From the NCBI RefSeq assembly GCF_003096355.1, contig NZ_QEKI01000001.1:124001-188000 (forward strand): a stretch of DNA of 64,000 nt, read 5' to 3'. Source of the stretch: Pontibacter virosus (GTDB taxonomy: Bacteria > Bacteroidota > Bacteroidia > Cytophagales > Hymenobacteraceae). The translations under genes were made by a program, and so were the position numbers. Numbering within the stretch: the first letter of the stretch is position 1; the number at the start of each line of letters is the position of its first letter. The notes beneath the pieces are model-generated. The model was given only the letters and a program-made list of their open reading frames with translations, did no database searches and was not told the DNA's origin. This document shows, in pieces, positions 9,227 through 18,167 of the stretch.

Positions 9227-9982
9227 CTATACCTGAAAAGTCTCCCGCATGGCCCTGATCTGTGACACATCGGCCACCAACTGCTCGAATTCTGAAAGCA
9301 CTCGGTTGCTGGACATGGGTGGATAGTCTTTGCGAAAGGTCATACCGCTTTCCAAAGATCTACGCACCGAGGCATGTACTTCTCGTGCACCTGTTCTGCT
9401 TACCAGCGCCTGCACGTTGGCTGGAGTTACGCCACCGCCGGGCATCACAATCAGCTTCCCGGCAGCCCGTTCGTTTAGCTCCCGGATCAGCTCCACACCC
9501 TGTAGGGCCGTTTCCTGCTGACCTGAGGTGAGCAGTCGGTCTACTTTTAGCTGTAGCAGTTCGTCGAGCGCCCTGAGCGGGTCTGGCGTCAGGTCGAAGG
9601 CTCTGTGAAAAGTAATGCTGAGCGGTCCGGCCACCTCTATCAGTTCCTGTGTCCGGGCTGTGTCAATGCTCCCCTCTTTGGCCAGCATCCCGATCACTAC
9701 ACCGTCTGCGCCTAGCTCACGGCATACCTGAATGTCACGCTTCATCACTTCGAATTCTGGCTCAGAGTAGAGAAAATCTCCCCGACGGGGACGGATCAAC
9801 ACGTGCAGGCCTATGCTGATCCGCTCTCTGACAAGCGCGATCATACCGGCGCTGGGCGTAGTGCCGCCGCCCGCCAGGTAATCGCACAGTTCCACCCGCT
9901 GGGCTCCTCCCTGCTCAGCGGCCAGGGCAGACGCCACCGAATCGATGCAGATCTCCAGCGTAAGTCCACCCGGAGAAAGCAT
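9227..9982 (-). CDS. cutC: CutC-family TIM-barrel protein
   Basis: A 251-residue cytoplasmic protein of the CutC family (PF03932). The start at 9982 is chosen because it aligns with other CutC N-termini (LEICIDS, then AQRVELC) and lies 1 nt after the upstream stop (TAGCATG). An in-frame ATG at 10003 is an alternative. Conserved segments include LIRPRRGDFLYSE, DGVVIGML, ITFHRAFD, LTSGQ and VMPGGGV. The family was named for copper homeostasis in E. coli, but its biochemical reaction is not established. Here it is immediately coupled to aspartylglucosaminidase in a glycan-degrading operon with no metal genes nearby, so a role in sugar or glycosylamine metabolism is more likely than copper handling. 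That last point is inference. Confidence 0.92.
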   Translation of the reverse strand: MLSPGGLTLEICIDSVASALAAEQGGAQRVELCDYLAGGGTTPSAGMIALVRERISIGLHVLIRPRRGDFLYSEPEFEVMKRDIQVCRELGADGVVIGMLAKEGSIDTARTQELIEVAGPLSITFHRAFDLTPDPLRALDELLQLKVDRLLTSGQQETALQGVELIRELNERAAGKLIVMPGGGVTPANVQALVSRTGAREVHASVRRSLESGMTFRKDYPPMSSNRVLSEFEQLVADVSQIRAMRETFQV

Positions 9983-9983
9983 G

Positions 9984-10958
9984 CTAGAACTTGCTCTTTC
10001 CATCGAGTAGTTTTGTGCCTGATTTGTCCTGTATGGCGTAGTTAAAGCCCTTGTGGATACAGTAGCCGCCATACTCTCCGTTCTTATTCAGCGCAATAAA
10101 GCCGACCTGCAGGTCCTTCACATCTTTGTGCTTGGCTATGATCCGCTCCACGGCCAACCGGCAGGCATCTTCCGGCGAGTTGCCCTGCCGCATCAGTTCC
10201 ACTACCAGGTGACTGCCCACCATCCGGATCACGGCTTCGCCCAGTCCGGTGGCTGTGGCGGCTCCTATCTCATTGTCGACAAACAGGCCAGCCCCGATGA
10301 TAGGCGAATCGCCTACCCGGCCATGCATTTTATAAGCGGCACCACTGGTCGTACAGGCGCCAGCCAGGTCGCCGTTCGCGTCCAGGGCCAGCATACCGAT
10401 CGTATCGTGGTTCTCGATGTTGATGACCGGCTTGTACTTGGATTCTTTCAGCCAGTTCTTCCAGTCTTTCTCGGAGGCGGGAGTTAGCAGCTTTTCTTTT
10501 TTGAATCCTTTTGACAGGGCAAAGCGCAGGGCACCTTCCCCCACCAGCATCACGTGCGGGGTGTCTTCCATTACTTTGCGGGCCACCGAGATCGGGTGTT
10601 TGATATGCTGCAGGAAGGCCACCGCACCACAGTTGCTGTCCTTGTCCATGATGCAGGCATCGAGCGTCACTTTACCTTCCCGGTCAGGGTAGCCGCCGTA
10701 GCCTACTGTCCGCACATTCAGGTCAGCTTCCGGCACCCGTACGCCGGCTTCCACAGCATCCAGCGCTGTTCCGTTTTTAGACAAAATCTTCCAGGCTGCC
10801 TCATTGGCTGCCATGCCATGGTCCCAGGTCGATATCACGACAGGCTTGTTGCTGGCCGGACTCAGGGAACCGCTAAAAGCTTTTACAACCTGGAAACCTC
10901 CTCCCAGGAACGTCGCGCCCAGAGCGGATAATTTTATAAATTTACGTCTGCTACTCAT
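9984..10958 (-). CDS. N4-(beta-N-acetylglucosaminyl)-L-asparaginase (AGA), Tat-exported
   Basis: A 324-residue Ntn-hydrolase precursor that should cut the amide bond between GlcNAc and asparagine in glycosylasparagines, giving aspartate and 1-amino-GlcNAc, which decays to GlcNAc and ammonia. The start at 10958 gives a twin-arginine signal (SSRRKFIKLS), so it probably acts in the periplasm. The autoproteolysis site is HDTIGML, where Thr186 becomes the N-terminal nucleophile of the beta chain after processing at Asp185-Thr186. The GRVGDSPIIGAG and TGxGE segments that bind substrate are intact. Length matches bacterial AGA. The cutC start follows its stop by 1 nt. Together with PNGase F it covers both ways of removing the N-glycan core. 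Confidence 0.95.
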   Translation of the reverse strand: MSSRRKFIKLSALGATFLGGGFQVVKAFSGSLSPASNKPVVISTWDHGMAANEAAWKILSKNGTALDAVEAGVRVPEADLNVRTVGYGGYPDREGKVTLDACIMDKDSNCGAVAFLQHIKHPISVARKVMEDTPHVMLVGEGALRFALSKGFKKEKLLTPASEKDWKNWLKESKYKPVINIENHDTIGMLALDANGDLAGACTTSGAAYKMHGRVGDSPIIGAGLFVDNEIGAATATGLGEAVIRMVGSHLVVELMRQGNSPEDACRLAVERIIAKHKDVKDLQVGFIALNKNGEYGGYCIHKGFNYAIQDKSGTKLLDGKSKF

Positions 10959-11028
10959 TGGTTTTATTTTTGTTATTTTCAGGACTTTCAATCGATCATC
11001 CAGTTGAGTCTACTCCCCAATCCTGGCG

Positions 11029-12465
11029 CTATACATTCCCTTTCAGCAAATGCGGCCGCTCGGCGTGCAGCTTCAGGATCAGTTCGCCAAACAGCGTGTT
11101 TGCCCAGGCAAACCACTCCCTTGTAAACTTGGCTGCATCATCCTTGTGAAAGGTTTCGTGCATAAAGCCTGTGCCGGCGTGTGTCGTTTTAAGTATGCGC
11201 AGGCAGTCCTTTATCTCCTGGTCAGACTGGCTTGTCATCGCCTGCATGATAATACTCATAGGCCAGATCATCTCCGGGCCAACATGCGGGCCACCTATAC
11301 CCTGTCCCGCTTTCCCTTTAAAGAACCAGGGGTTGTTATCGCTCAGCACAAATTTTCGGGTATTCTGGTAGACCGGATCGTTTACAGGACAGCACCCCAG
11401 GTATGGCAAAGCCAGCAAACTGGGAATGTTGGCATCATCCATAAACAGTTTGTTGCCAAAGCCGTCTACCTCAAAAGGGTGAACTTTTCCAAAATTTAAA
11501 TGATCGGCAACGGCATATTGCTGCAGGGCTTTCTCTACCTCATCAGCCAGCGCCTTGCATTCAGCGGCGAACTTGGCGTCCTTTCTAATCTGCTGGCTCA
11601 TCTCGGCTAACTGCCGCAGCGAAACAACGGCAAAATAATTTGAGGGCACCAGGAACAGGTAAATCGTGGCATCATCAGAAGGACGGAAGGTAGAGCAAAT
11701 TAACCCAACCGGGTTGATCGGGTAGCCGAAGCCCGCACCGGCAACGGTATCTGTCTGCTTGGGCGTAACACGCTGAAACTCGTAAGGGCCTTTGCCCTCC
11801 TTGCGCTGCTGCTCTTTAAACGTTTTCAGGACCAGCTTCATGGCTTTGTCCCATTCAGCGTCAAAGGGATCCGTATCGCCGGAGGTCTTCCAGTAATGGT
11901 AACCCAGTCTGATCGGGTAGCAGAGTGAGTCTATTTCCCACTTGCGCTCATGCACGCCTGGCTGCATAGCCGTTAGATCGTCTGCCCACTCCCCTTTTCT
12001 GTTAGGGTCGTCATAGAAAGCATTGGCGTAAGGATCTTTCAGGATGTAGCTGGTCTGCCGGTTAACCACGCCTGCTACCATCCGCTGCAGCGGCTTGTCA
12101 CTTTTCATAAGCGGGAGGTAAGGCCATACCTGGGCGGAGCTGTCGCGCAGCCACATGGCGTCAATATCGCCGGTGATCACATACGTGTCAGGTCTGCCGT
12201 TTTTTTCCTGGTAGGTAACCGTGGTATCCAATGTGCTGGGTAGGCAGTTCTCAAATATCCAGGCCAGTTCCTTATCTCCTATTGCCTTCTTCACCTCGGC
12301 TATTTTTTTCTCAACCGCTTTGCTTGTGAAGTTCCGCTTGCCGGGAACCGGGCGCTGGCTCGTAAAAGCCTGTTTGGAGTTGAATGACATAAAAGAGAAC
12401 CCGGTGGAGGCAACACCTAAGGCTGCGATACTGCTAGTTTTAACAAAATCTCTGCGTGTGGTCAT
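11029..12465 (-). CDS. GH125 exo-alpha-1,6-mannosidase, Tat-exported
   Basis: A 478-residue protein of GH125 (formerly DUF1237), an inverting exo-alpha-1,6-mannosidase family active on N-glycan and yeast mannan fragments. The N-terminus is a twin-arginine signal (TTRRDFVKTSS), which points to the periplasm. Family landmarks are GDIDAMWLRDSS near residue 98, WEIDSLCYP with Asp179 as the likely general acid, and GPEMIWPMS with Glu398 as the likely general base; these roles follow from GH125 structures. It lies 70 nt upstream of the aspartylglucosaminidase gene. With the GH92 gene at the left end it can take apart the alpha-mannose arms. Confidence 0.94.
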   Translation of the reverse strand: MTTRRDFVKTSSIAALGVASTGFSFMSFNSKQAFTSQRPVPGKRNFTSKAVEKKIAEVKKAIGDKELAWIFENCLPSTLDTTVTYQEKNGRPDTYVITGDIDAMWLRDSSAQVWPYLPLMKSDKPLQRMVAGVVNRQTSYILKDPYANAFYDDPNRKGEWADDLTAMQPGVHERKWEIDSLCYPIRLGYHYWKTSGDTDPFDAEWDKAMKLVLKTFKEQQRKEGKGPYEFQRVTPKQTDTVAGAGFGYPINPVGLICSTFRPSDDATIYLFLVPSNYFAVVSLRQLAEMSQQIRKDAKFAAECKALADEVEKALQQYAVADHLNFGKVHPFEVDGFGNKLFMDDANIPSLLALPYLGCCPVNDPVYQNTRKFVLSDNNPWFFKGKAGQGIGGPHVGPEMIWPMSIIMQAMTSQSDQEIKDCLRILKTTHAGTGFMHETFHKDDAAKFTREWFAWANTLFGELILKLHAERPHLLKGNV

Positions 12466-12535
12466 ATTTTTATCTTGTGTGGATCGTCACTAAAAGACTA
12501 TTCTTCAATATATAAAAAAGAGCTTATATACAGGC

Positions 12536-14848
12536 TTAATTCACCATAATCTCGTCTGCAAACAGCCAGGCAGGTTGCCCTTCGCCATTATGGCCTTCCG
12601 GACAGGCGGGCAGTCTGTTTGCCGTGACACGCACATACTTTGCCTTCTGGGCAGGAAAACTCGCCTTAAAATCGTGGATAGTCGATTGCTGTTCTTGCAC
12701 GGAAATGGGGTTACACACAGTTTGCACTTCCCTGAAATTCTTTCCGTCAGCCGATACCTCAAACTTCACGGAAACAGGCAGGAATATCCAGTCGCGGTAG
12801 TGCTGCAGACAGCCAATGGAAATGCTACTGATCGACTTCTCCTCTCCCAGATCGATCGTTGCGATCAGGTCTTTGCCGTTGAAGCCATGCCAGTATTTCC
12901 CTACGGCATGTTTGGCCCGCACACCATCGCTTAACGAGTTGGGTCCATCCGCCATGTAGTGCCTGTTCACCGGATTTTCGTATACCACATCCCGCCCCAC
13001 GGCTTTGTGCATGCTAAAGGCCTGTTCCGCCGGCCTCAAGCCCATTACCTTGCCGTTTACAACCGTGACCGCCTTCACTACGACAGACGAATCTATCCGG
13101 ATAGGCTGCTGGTACTTTTTGCTACTGGTAGTCGGCTCCGATCCGTCGGTGGTGTAGTATACCTCTCCGTTTAGTGCCTCGGTAAAGAGACTCACCAACA
13201 GTTTTCCGTTCTCAGACGATGGCTTGATATCAACTGTAAAATTGCCGGGAGCGTAATGCAGGCCGCGCTGCTCAAAGCCTCGAAAGTGGCGCTGCAACCT
13301 GTTGTTGAAACTTGTCCAGTCTTTGCTTTCCCTGGGTGACCACACCACTTCGGCAAGCGCCAGCATGCGGGGCAGCACCATGTATTCCAGGTGTTCAGCA
13401 GTTGTGATATACTCAGTCCACACATTGGCCTGGGCGCCGAGCACATAGCCTGCTTCCTCCTGGCTCAGCTCTTTGGGGATCGGTTCGTAATCATACACCC
13501 GCTTCAGGGAGTTGAAACCGCCAATGGCCAATGGCTCGCCTTCCGGGCCGGCCTGGTAGTGGTCGAAGTAGACGGGGTTGCCCGGCGTCATGATCACATT
13601 GTGCTTCATCTTTGCCGCTTCTATCCCGCCGGCTTCACCGCGCCAGCTCATCACCGTAGCCTGTGGCGCCAGACCGCCTTCCAATATTTCATCCCAACCA
13701 ATGATGCTGCGGTTTTTGGTGAGCAGGTACCGCTCCATCCGCTTGATGAAGTAGCTCTGCAACTCCTCCACGTTCTTCAGTCCTTCAGCCGTCATGCGAG
13801 CCTGGCAACGCGCACATTTCTTCCAGCCGGATTTATCTACTTCATCGCCCCCAATGTGCACGTACCGGGATGGAAACAGGGCCACCACTTCGTCCAGCAC
13901 ATCTTCCAGAAAGGTATACACTTCCTCATTGCCCGGGCAGTAGTTGGACGACATATCCGTATAATCCCCCCCTGTGAGCGGCAGTTGCGGCTTTTGGGCG
14001 CAGCTCAGGTGCGGGTATGCGGCAACGGCAGAGGCTACATGCCCCGGCATCTCGATCTCGGGCACCACTGTCACATTTCGCAGGGCGGCATACGCTACAA
14101 TATCCTTGATCTGGTCTTGTGTATAATATCCCCCGTAGGTAGGTTTTTCGCCTGCTTTGGCCTGTGGCCGACTGTCCCATGCCTTGTCTGTCTGGTCTAC
14201 CCGCCAGGCGCCTACCTCGGTCAGCTTCGGATATTTTTTGATCTCGATGCGCCAGCCAGTGTCATCCACCAGGTGCCAGTGAAAGGTATTCATCTTGTAG
14301 CTGGCCATCAGGTCGATGTACTGCTTCACTACTTCTGGCGAAAAGAAATGGCGGCTCACATCCAGATGCATGCCGCGCCATTTAAAACGAGGATAATCCG
14401 TTATTTTCATACTCGGAACCTCCAGTGCAGCATTGGTGCGCACCTGTGGCAGGGTCTGCATCAGCGACTGCATACCATACACAATGCCCGCCTTGGTGTT
14501 GGCCCGGATGCTGATGCCTGCCGGTGTTACTTCCAATTGGTAGCCTTCATCTCCTATACCGTCTATTTCTGCGATAGCCAGTTGTATGCTTTTTCCTTTT
14601 CGTTTTTTGATGGGCAGTTCATGCCCTGATACCTGTTTGATATAGGCCGTCAGGAATTCGGCGGCAGGCTTTAGCTCTTTCTTTTCATTGTCAATTCGGA
14701 TAAATGTCTCTCCGTCAATCACAAAACTCCCATTAGTAAGCTGCAAGCTGACAGGCTGCGGGATGATGCTGATCTTGTGCTGGGCGAACGCCATCAGCGG
14801 AAAGAAAAGCATTAAGAGTAGGGCGATCTTTTTTGTTGTGGTATTCAT
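12536..14848 (-). CDS. GH20 beta-N-acetylhexosaminidase with F5/8-type C-terminal domain
   Basis: A 770-residue secreted hexosaminidase. Domains in order are signal peptide (1-22), GH20b (about 25-145), GH20 barrel (about 150-500), a chitobiase-type sandwich (about 550-620) and a discoidin/F5-8C-like domain (about 640-770). Catalytic residues are Asp335-Glu336 in HIGGDEVDKSGW. The following KKCARCQARM carries a Cys pair that also occurs in the GH20 at 18-20 kb, and the two barrels are strikingly similar (for example GWDEILEGGLAP and ATVMSWRGE), so they look like paralogues from duplication. Only this copy keeps the long C-terminal extension. It probably removes terminal beta-GlcNAc or GalNAc from N- or O-glycans. 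Confidence 0.95.
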   Translation of the reverse strand: MNTTTKKIALLLMLFFPLMAFAQHKISIIPQPVSLQLTNGSFVIDGETFIRIDNEKKELKPAAEFLTAYIKQVSGHELPIKKRKGKSIQLAIAEIDGIGDEGYQLEVTPAGISIRANTKAGIVYGMQSLMQTLPQVRTNAALEVPSMKITDYPRFKWRGMHLDVSRHFFSPEVVKQYIDLMASYKMNTFHWHLVDDTGWRIEIKKYPKLTEVGAWRVDQTDKAWDSRPQAKAGEKPTYGGYYTQDQIKDIVAYAALRNVTVVPEIEMPGHVASAVAAYPHLSCAQKPQLPLTGGDYTDMSSNYCPGNEEVYTFLEDVLDEVVALFPSRYVHIGGDEVDKSGWKKCARCQARMTAEGLKNVEELQSYFIKRMERYLLTKNRSIIGWDEILEGGLAPQATVMSWRGEAGGIEAAKMKHNVIMTPGNPVYFDHYQAGPEGEPLAIGGFNSLKRVYDYEPIPKELSQEEAGYVLGAQANVWTEYITTAEHLEYMVLPRMLALAEVVWSPRESKDWTSFNNRLQRHFRGFEQRGLHYAPGNFTVDIKPSSENGKLLVSLFTEALNGEVYYTTDGSEPTTSSKKYQQPIRIDSSVVVKAVTVVNGKVMGLRPAEQAFSMHKAVGRDVVYENPVNRHYMADGPNSLSDGVRAKHAVGKYWHGFNGKDLIATIDLGEEKSISSISIGCLQHYRDWIFLPVSVKFEVSADGKNFREVQTVCNPISVQEQQSTIHDFKASFPAQKAKYVRVTANRLPACPEGHNGEGQPAWLFADEIMVN

Positions 14849-14901
14849 ATTGTGACTTTTTAAGTCTGCAGGTATAGTTGGCTCCTTGCAGCACAGGTAA
14901 A

Positions 14902-16449
14902 CTATTGGATAGTAGCTGAGGTAAGTGCATTCTTGTAGAGTCCGATCTCCGACAACGTGGGATTAAGCCGTGAGGACTCGATGAGAAGCCTTACTTTACT
15001 GGCCGTGACCGGGTCGAAGCGCAGCAGCCTTTTATACCCGACTGTGGTTCCTTCGGTGGCTTTGTGCCATTGGCCATTTTTCCAATATTCGAACGTGAAT
15101 TTTTCGATACGCTGGCCCACACTAATGTTCTCCTGTAGCAGCAGCACATCAAAGGTATGCTCGCCTTTCAGCTGCAGTTCTACCACGGCGGTGGTGTCTT
15201 TTTCTGATTTGGTGGTATAGTGCGTGTCGTATTTGCCATCCAGTATGGCCTGCTTGTTTTTGCCGCCTGACACTTTCACCTTGGCTTTCGCTGCCAGATT
15301 TGTGGTGAAGGTATTATCCCGCAGCTTTTTCCATTCCTGCAGAGCCTTCACATCGCTTTCATGGATCAGGCCCCTTTTATCCGGCGGTATGTTGAGCAGC
15401 AAGACTCCGTTGCGGCCTACCGAACTGTAGTAAATGTCCAGCAGCTTCTCCGGCGTTTTCACTTTGTCATCTTCTTCCGGATGATAGAACCAGCCCGGCC
15501 TGATCGAAACGTCCGTTTCGGCCGGATACCATACCAGCCCGGTTGCATTCCGGATCTTGTCGCGGCTGCCCAGGTCATCGCCCCGCATATCGCCCTGCGG
15601 TTTGAAGGCCAGTCCCTGCTGTGAGTTGGCCGCCGTAGCAGACTGGTCCAGGTTGTTGGCCGGCACCACGCTCCATTCCGTCTCGCGACCATATCCTGTT
15701 TCGGTGCCTACCCACCGAACATCCGGCCCCATAATGGCAATGGTAGCCGTAGGCTGCAGCTTGCGAATGTGCTGGTACCACCTGTCAAAGTCGTATACCT
15801 GCTTTTTGCCGTTCGGACCTTCCCCGTTGGCTCCGTCAAACCATACTTCGTCGATCTGCCCATACTGTGTGAGCAGCTCCGTGAGTTGGTCGATGAAAAG
15901 GTCGTTGTAGGCATCGGTACCGTATACCGGCGAGTTCATATCCCAAGGCGATAGGTATACGCCGAAGCCGATCCCGTACTCTTTGCAGGCCTCTGCTACT
16001 TCCCGCATCACATCGCCCTGCCCGTTCTTCCAGGGGCTGTTTTTCACCGAGTGTTCCGTAGTAGCAGTGGACCACAGACAGAAACCATCGTGGTGTTTGG
16101 CCGTCAGGATCACTTGCTTTATACCTGCCTCTTTGGCCACACGCACCCACTGGCGCGCGTCGAGCTGCGTGGGGTTGAAAATCTTAGGATCTTCCTTGCC
16201 GGTGCCCCACTCGCGATTGGTAAAGGTGTTGACACCGATGTGAAAGAAGGCCGTGAGTTCCAGCTGCTGCCACCTGAGTTGCCGAAGCGAGGGCACTACA
16301 TTGGCAGCCTTCCGGACGATATTCGCCTCAGATTCACCTGGCTGTATGATCACGTAGTTTTTCTGGTCGCTCACCTGCTGGGCAAAAGTGGGGCCTGTTG
16401 CTGCCAGGCAAAGGGAAAGAAGGCCTGCGGTTATTTTTTTCATTTTCAT
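14902..16449 (-). CDS. GH29 alpha-L-fucosidase with C-terminal discoidin-like domain
   Basis: A 515-residue secreted fucosidase. The start at 16449 (MKMKKITAG...) gives a proper signal peptide; an ATG at 16443 is also possible. The barrel shows ELTAFFHIGVNTFTNREWG, ILTAKHHDGFCLW, and VWFDGANG with nucleophile Asp205. The C-terminal 130 residues (GGKNKQAILDGKYDTHYTT onward) form an F5/8C-like carbohydrate-binding domain. The architecture and motif spacing resemble the alpha-1,3/4-selective branch (GH29-B) rather than the other fucosidase in this window, so the two may split Lewis-type and core or terminal fucose. That split is inference. Neighbours are a sulfatase 49 nt upstream and a GH20 gene 53 nt downstream. 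Confidence 0.93.
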   Translation of the reverse strand: MKMKKITAGLLSLCLAATGPTFAQQVSDQKNYVIIQPGESEANIVRKAANVVPSLRQLRWQQLELTAFFHIGVNTFTNREWGTGKEDPKIFNPTQLDARQWVRVAKEAGIKQVILTAKHHDGFCLWSTATTEHSVKNSPWKNGQGDVMREVAEACKEYGIGFGVYLSPWDMNSPVYGTDAYNDLFIDQLTELLTQYGQIDEVWFDGANGEGPNGKKQVYDFDRWYQHIRKLQPTATIAIMGPDVRWVGTETGYGRETEWSVVPANNLDQSATAANSQQGLAFKPQGDMRGDDLGSRDKIRNATGLVWYPAETDVSIRPGWFYHPEEDDKVKTPEKLLDIYYSSVGRNGVLLLNIPPDKRGLIHESDVKALQEWKKLRDNTFTTNLAAKAKVKVSGGKNKQAILDGKYDTHYTTKSEKDTTAVVELQLKGEHTFDVLLLQENISVGQRIEKFTFEYWKNGQWHKATEGTTVGYKRLLRFDPVTASKVRLLIESSRLNPTLSEIGLYKNALTSATIQ

Positions 16450-16498
16450 GTATGGGTAAAGGGTAGTCAAGATTTTATAGGCGGTATCGGTATACACT

Positions 16499-18022
16499 TT
16501 ATAGCACTTCATCCAGTAGCGGAACTGGCTTGCCTGTGTTTTTAAATAATGGCATCGGGGCTTCCCACTGCCGTAGTTGCTGGCTCAATTTCAGCGCCAA
16601 AGCTTTCACACGTTTGGGATATCTGGCCGCCAGATCGGTTGTCTCACCAAGGTCGGACTTCAGGTTGTAGAGCTCCATTTTACCGTCGCGCATGTGGTAG
16701 ATCAGTTTCCAGTCACCTTCTCGGATGGCACTTTTATAGTTAATACCCGGTCCGTCCTGCTCTGTCCATTTGTTAGGCAGGTGCCAGATCAGGGCTCGGT
16801 CTGCAATCTTTTTATCTGTGGATTTAAGCAAAGGCACGAAGCTCAGGCCATCTGTTTTTTGTACGGTGTTATACCTCTCTACCCGAGCCATCTCCAGAAT
16901 CGAGGGGAAGAAATCTTCGATGATGACGGGCGTATGGTTGACCGTGGCAGGCTTCACCACGCCCGGCCATTTCACCAGCATCGGCACCCGGATACCGCCT
17001 TCGTATACGGATCCCTTGCCAGCTCTGAGCGGCAGGTTCTGCGTGTGGGCCTCACCCCGTCCGGCATATGCCAGGCTCAGACCGCCGTTGTCGCTCATAA
17101 AGATAAACACTGTGTTGTTGGCCACGCCCTTTTTCTCCAGGTAATCTAGGATATCGCCCAGGCTCTTGTCCATCCCCTCCACCATGCTGGCGTAGATCGC
17201 GTCAGTCTGTGGTAGGCCGGCATCAAGGTACTTCTGCATATAGCGTTTATCTGGATCGTAAGGGTCGTGCAGGGCAAAGTGCGCCATGTGTAGGAAAAAC
17301 GGCTGACCGTTTCGGATCGGTGCCTCCAGGGTTTTTAACGCCTCCCTTGTGATGGCTTCCGTGAGGTATGTATCCGAGCCAAAGTACTCGGCCATGTCTG
17401 GCACCGCGTGGATATTGTAGGGTTTGCCCTGCATGTTGCCATAGTTCTGCTCGCCCAGGTAACTGAGCGGGCGCCCCGCCACGTGCCCGGCCACGTTCAC
17501 CACAAAGCCCAGGTTGTACGGATTGGCACCCGGCGTGCCCGGCGTGGCCCAGTGTCCCTTGCCCACGTGGATGGTCATGTAGCCTGCCTCATTGAGGAGT
17601 TGCGGAAGCACTGTGGCATGCGCCGTATGCGGCACGCCCTTTACAGGGCTTAACCCATACATGTTCCAGGGGGCAAAGTCGAGCTGCTCATCCGGCGTAT
17701 CGGAGTTGCGATCCTTAAAGGGCATGGTCCAGTTGGTTACGCCGTGGTGGGCCGCGTTCATCCCCGTCAGCATACTTACCCGCGAAGGGGAGCAGACAGG
17801 TGTGGCGTATGCATGGGTGAATTTCATACCTTCACGGGCCAGGCGCTCCATGTGGGGCGTTTGGTAGCGCTTGTTCAGGGGGTATACTTTATCGGCGAAA
17901 GGCACGGACGTATCCATCCATCCCATGTCGTCCACCAGGAACACCACGATATTAGGCCGTTGCTGCGCCTGTATGGCCAGGGCAGAAAGTATAAATATGA
18001 TGAATACGAAGAGTCTCTTCAT
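16499..18022 (-). CDS. Family S1 sulfatase
   Basis: A 507-residue exported sulfatase. The ATG at 18022 opens a signal peptide (MKRLFVFIIFILSALAIQAQ). The metal-binding VVFLVDDMGW is followed by CSPSRVSMLTG, in which Cys77 is the residue converted to formylglycine by a maturase that must be encoded elsewhere. GKGHW and the metal site MSDNGG are also intact. It is clearly distinct from the second sulfatase in this window (24.3-25.9 kb) and belongs to another S1 subfamily that I cannot name securely; a galactose or hexosamine sulfate on mucin-type or keratan-type chains is plausible. It is followed closely by the GH29 gene. Confidence 0.93.
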   Translation of the reverse strand: MKRLFVFIIFILSALAIQAQQRPNIVVFLVDDMGWMDTSVPFADKVYPLNKRYQTPHMERLAREGMKFTHAYATPVCSPSRVSMLTGMNAAHHGVTNWTMPFKDRNSDTPDEQLDFAPWNMYGLSPVKGVPHTAHATVLPQLLNEAGYMTIHVGKGHWATPGTPGANPYNLGFVVNVAGHVAGRPLSYLGEQNYGNMQGKPYNIHAVPDMAEYFGSDTYLTEAITREALKTLEAPIRNGQPFFLHMAHFALHDPYDPDKRYMQKYLDAGLPQTDAIYASMVEGMDKSLGDILDYLEKKGVANNTVFIFMSDNGGLSLAYAGRGEAHTQNLPLRAGKGSVYEGGIRVPMLVKWPGVVKPATVNHTPVIIEDFFPSILEMARVERYNTVQKTDGLSFVPLLKSTDKKIADRALIWHLPNKWTEQDGPGINYKSAIREGDWKLIYHMRDGKMELYNLKSDLGETTDLAARYPKRVKALALKLSQQLRQWEAPMPLFKNTGKPVPLLDEVL

Positions 18023-18167
18023 GTTGATTTGTAAAAGTATAGCCGCAGCATGTTTCACTAACTCAGTTCATCCATTATTCTGTTACCTCGATCTCTCTTT
18101 GACTTCGGGGTACATTTCTCCTATCGTTGAGGCAGCAGCTAAAGTATAAATAGGCTCAAGGCCTGTT

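Noticed and set aside
9983-10072. Upstream start for CutC overlapping the AGA gene
   Set aside because: The extra residues do not align with CutC N-termini, whereas the start at 9982 gives the usual length.
13391-14629. 412-codon open frame on the plus strand
   Set aside because: It lies fully antisense to a clear GH20 gene, has no recognisable domain and reflects the codon bias of the opposite strand.
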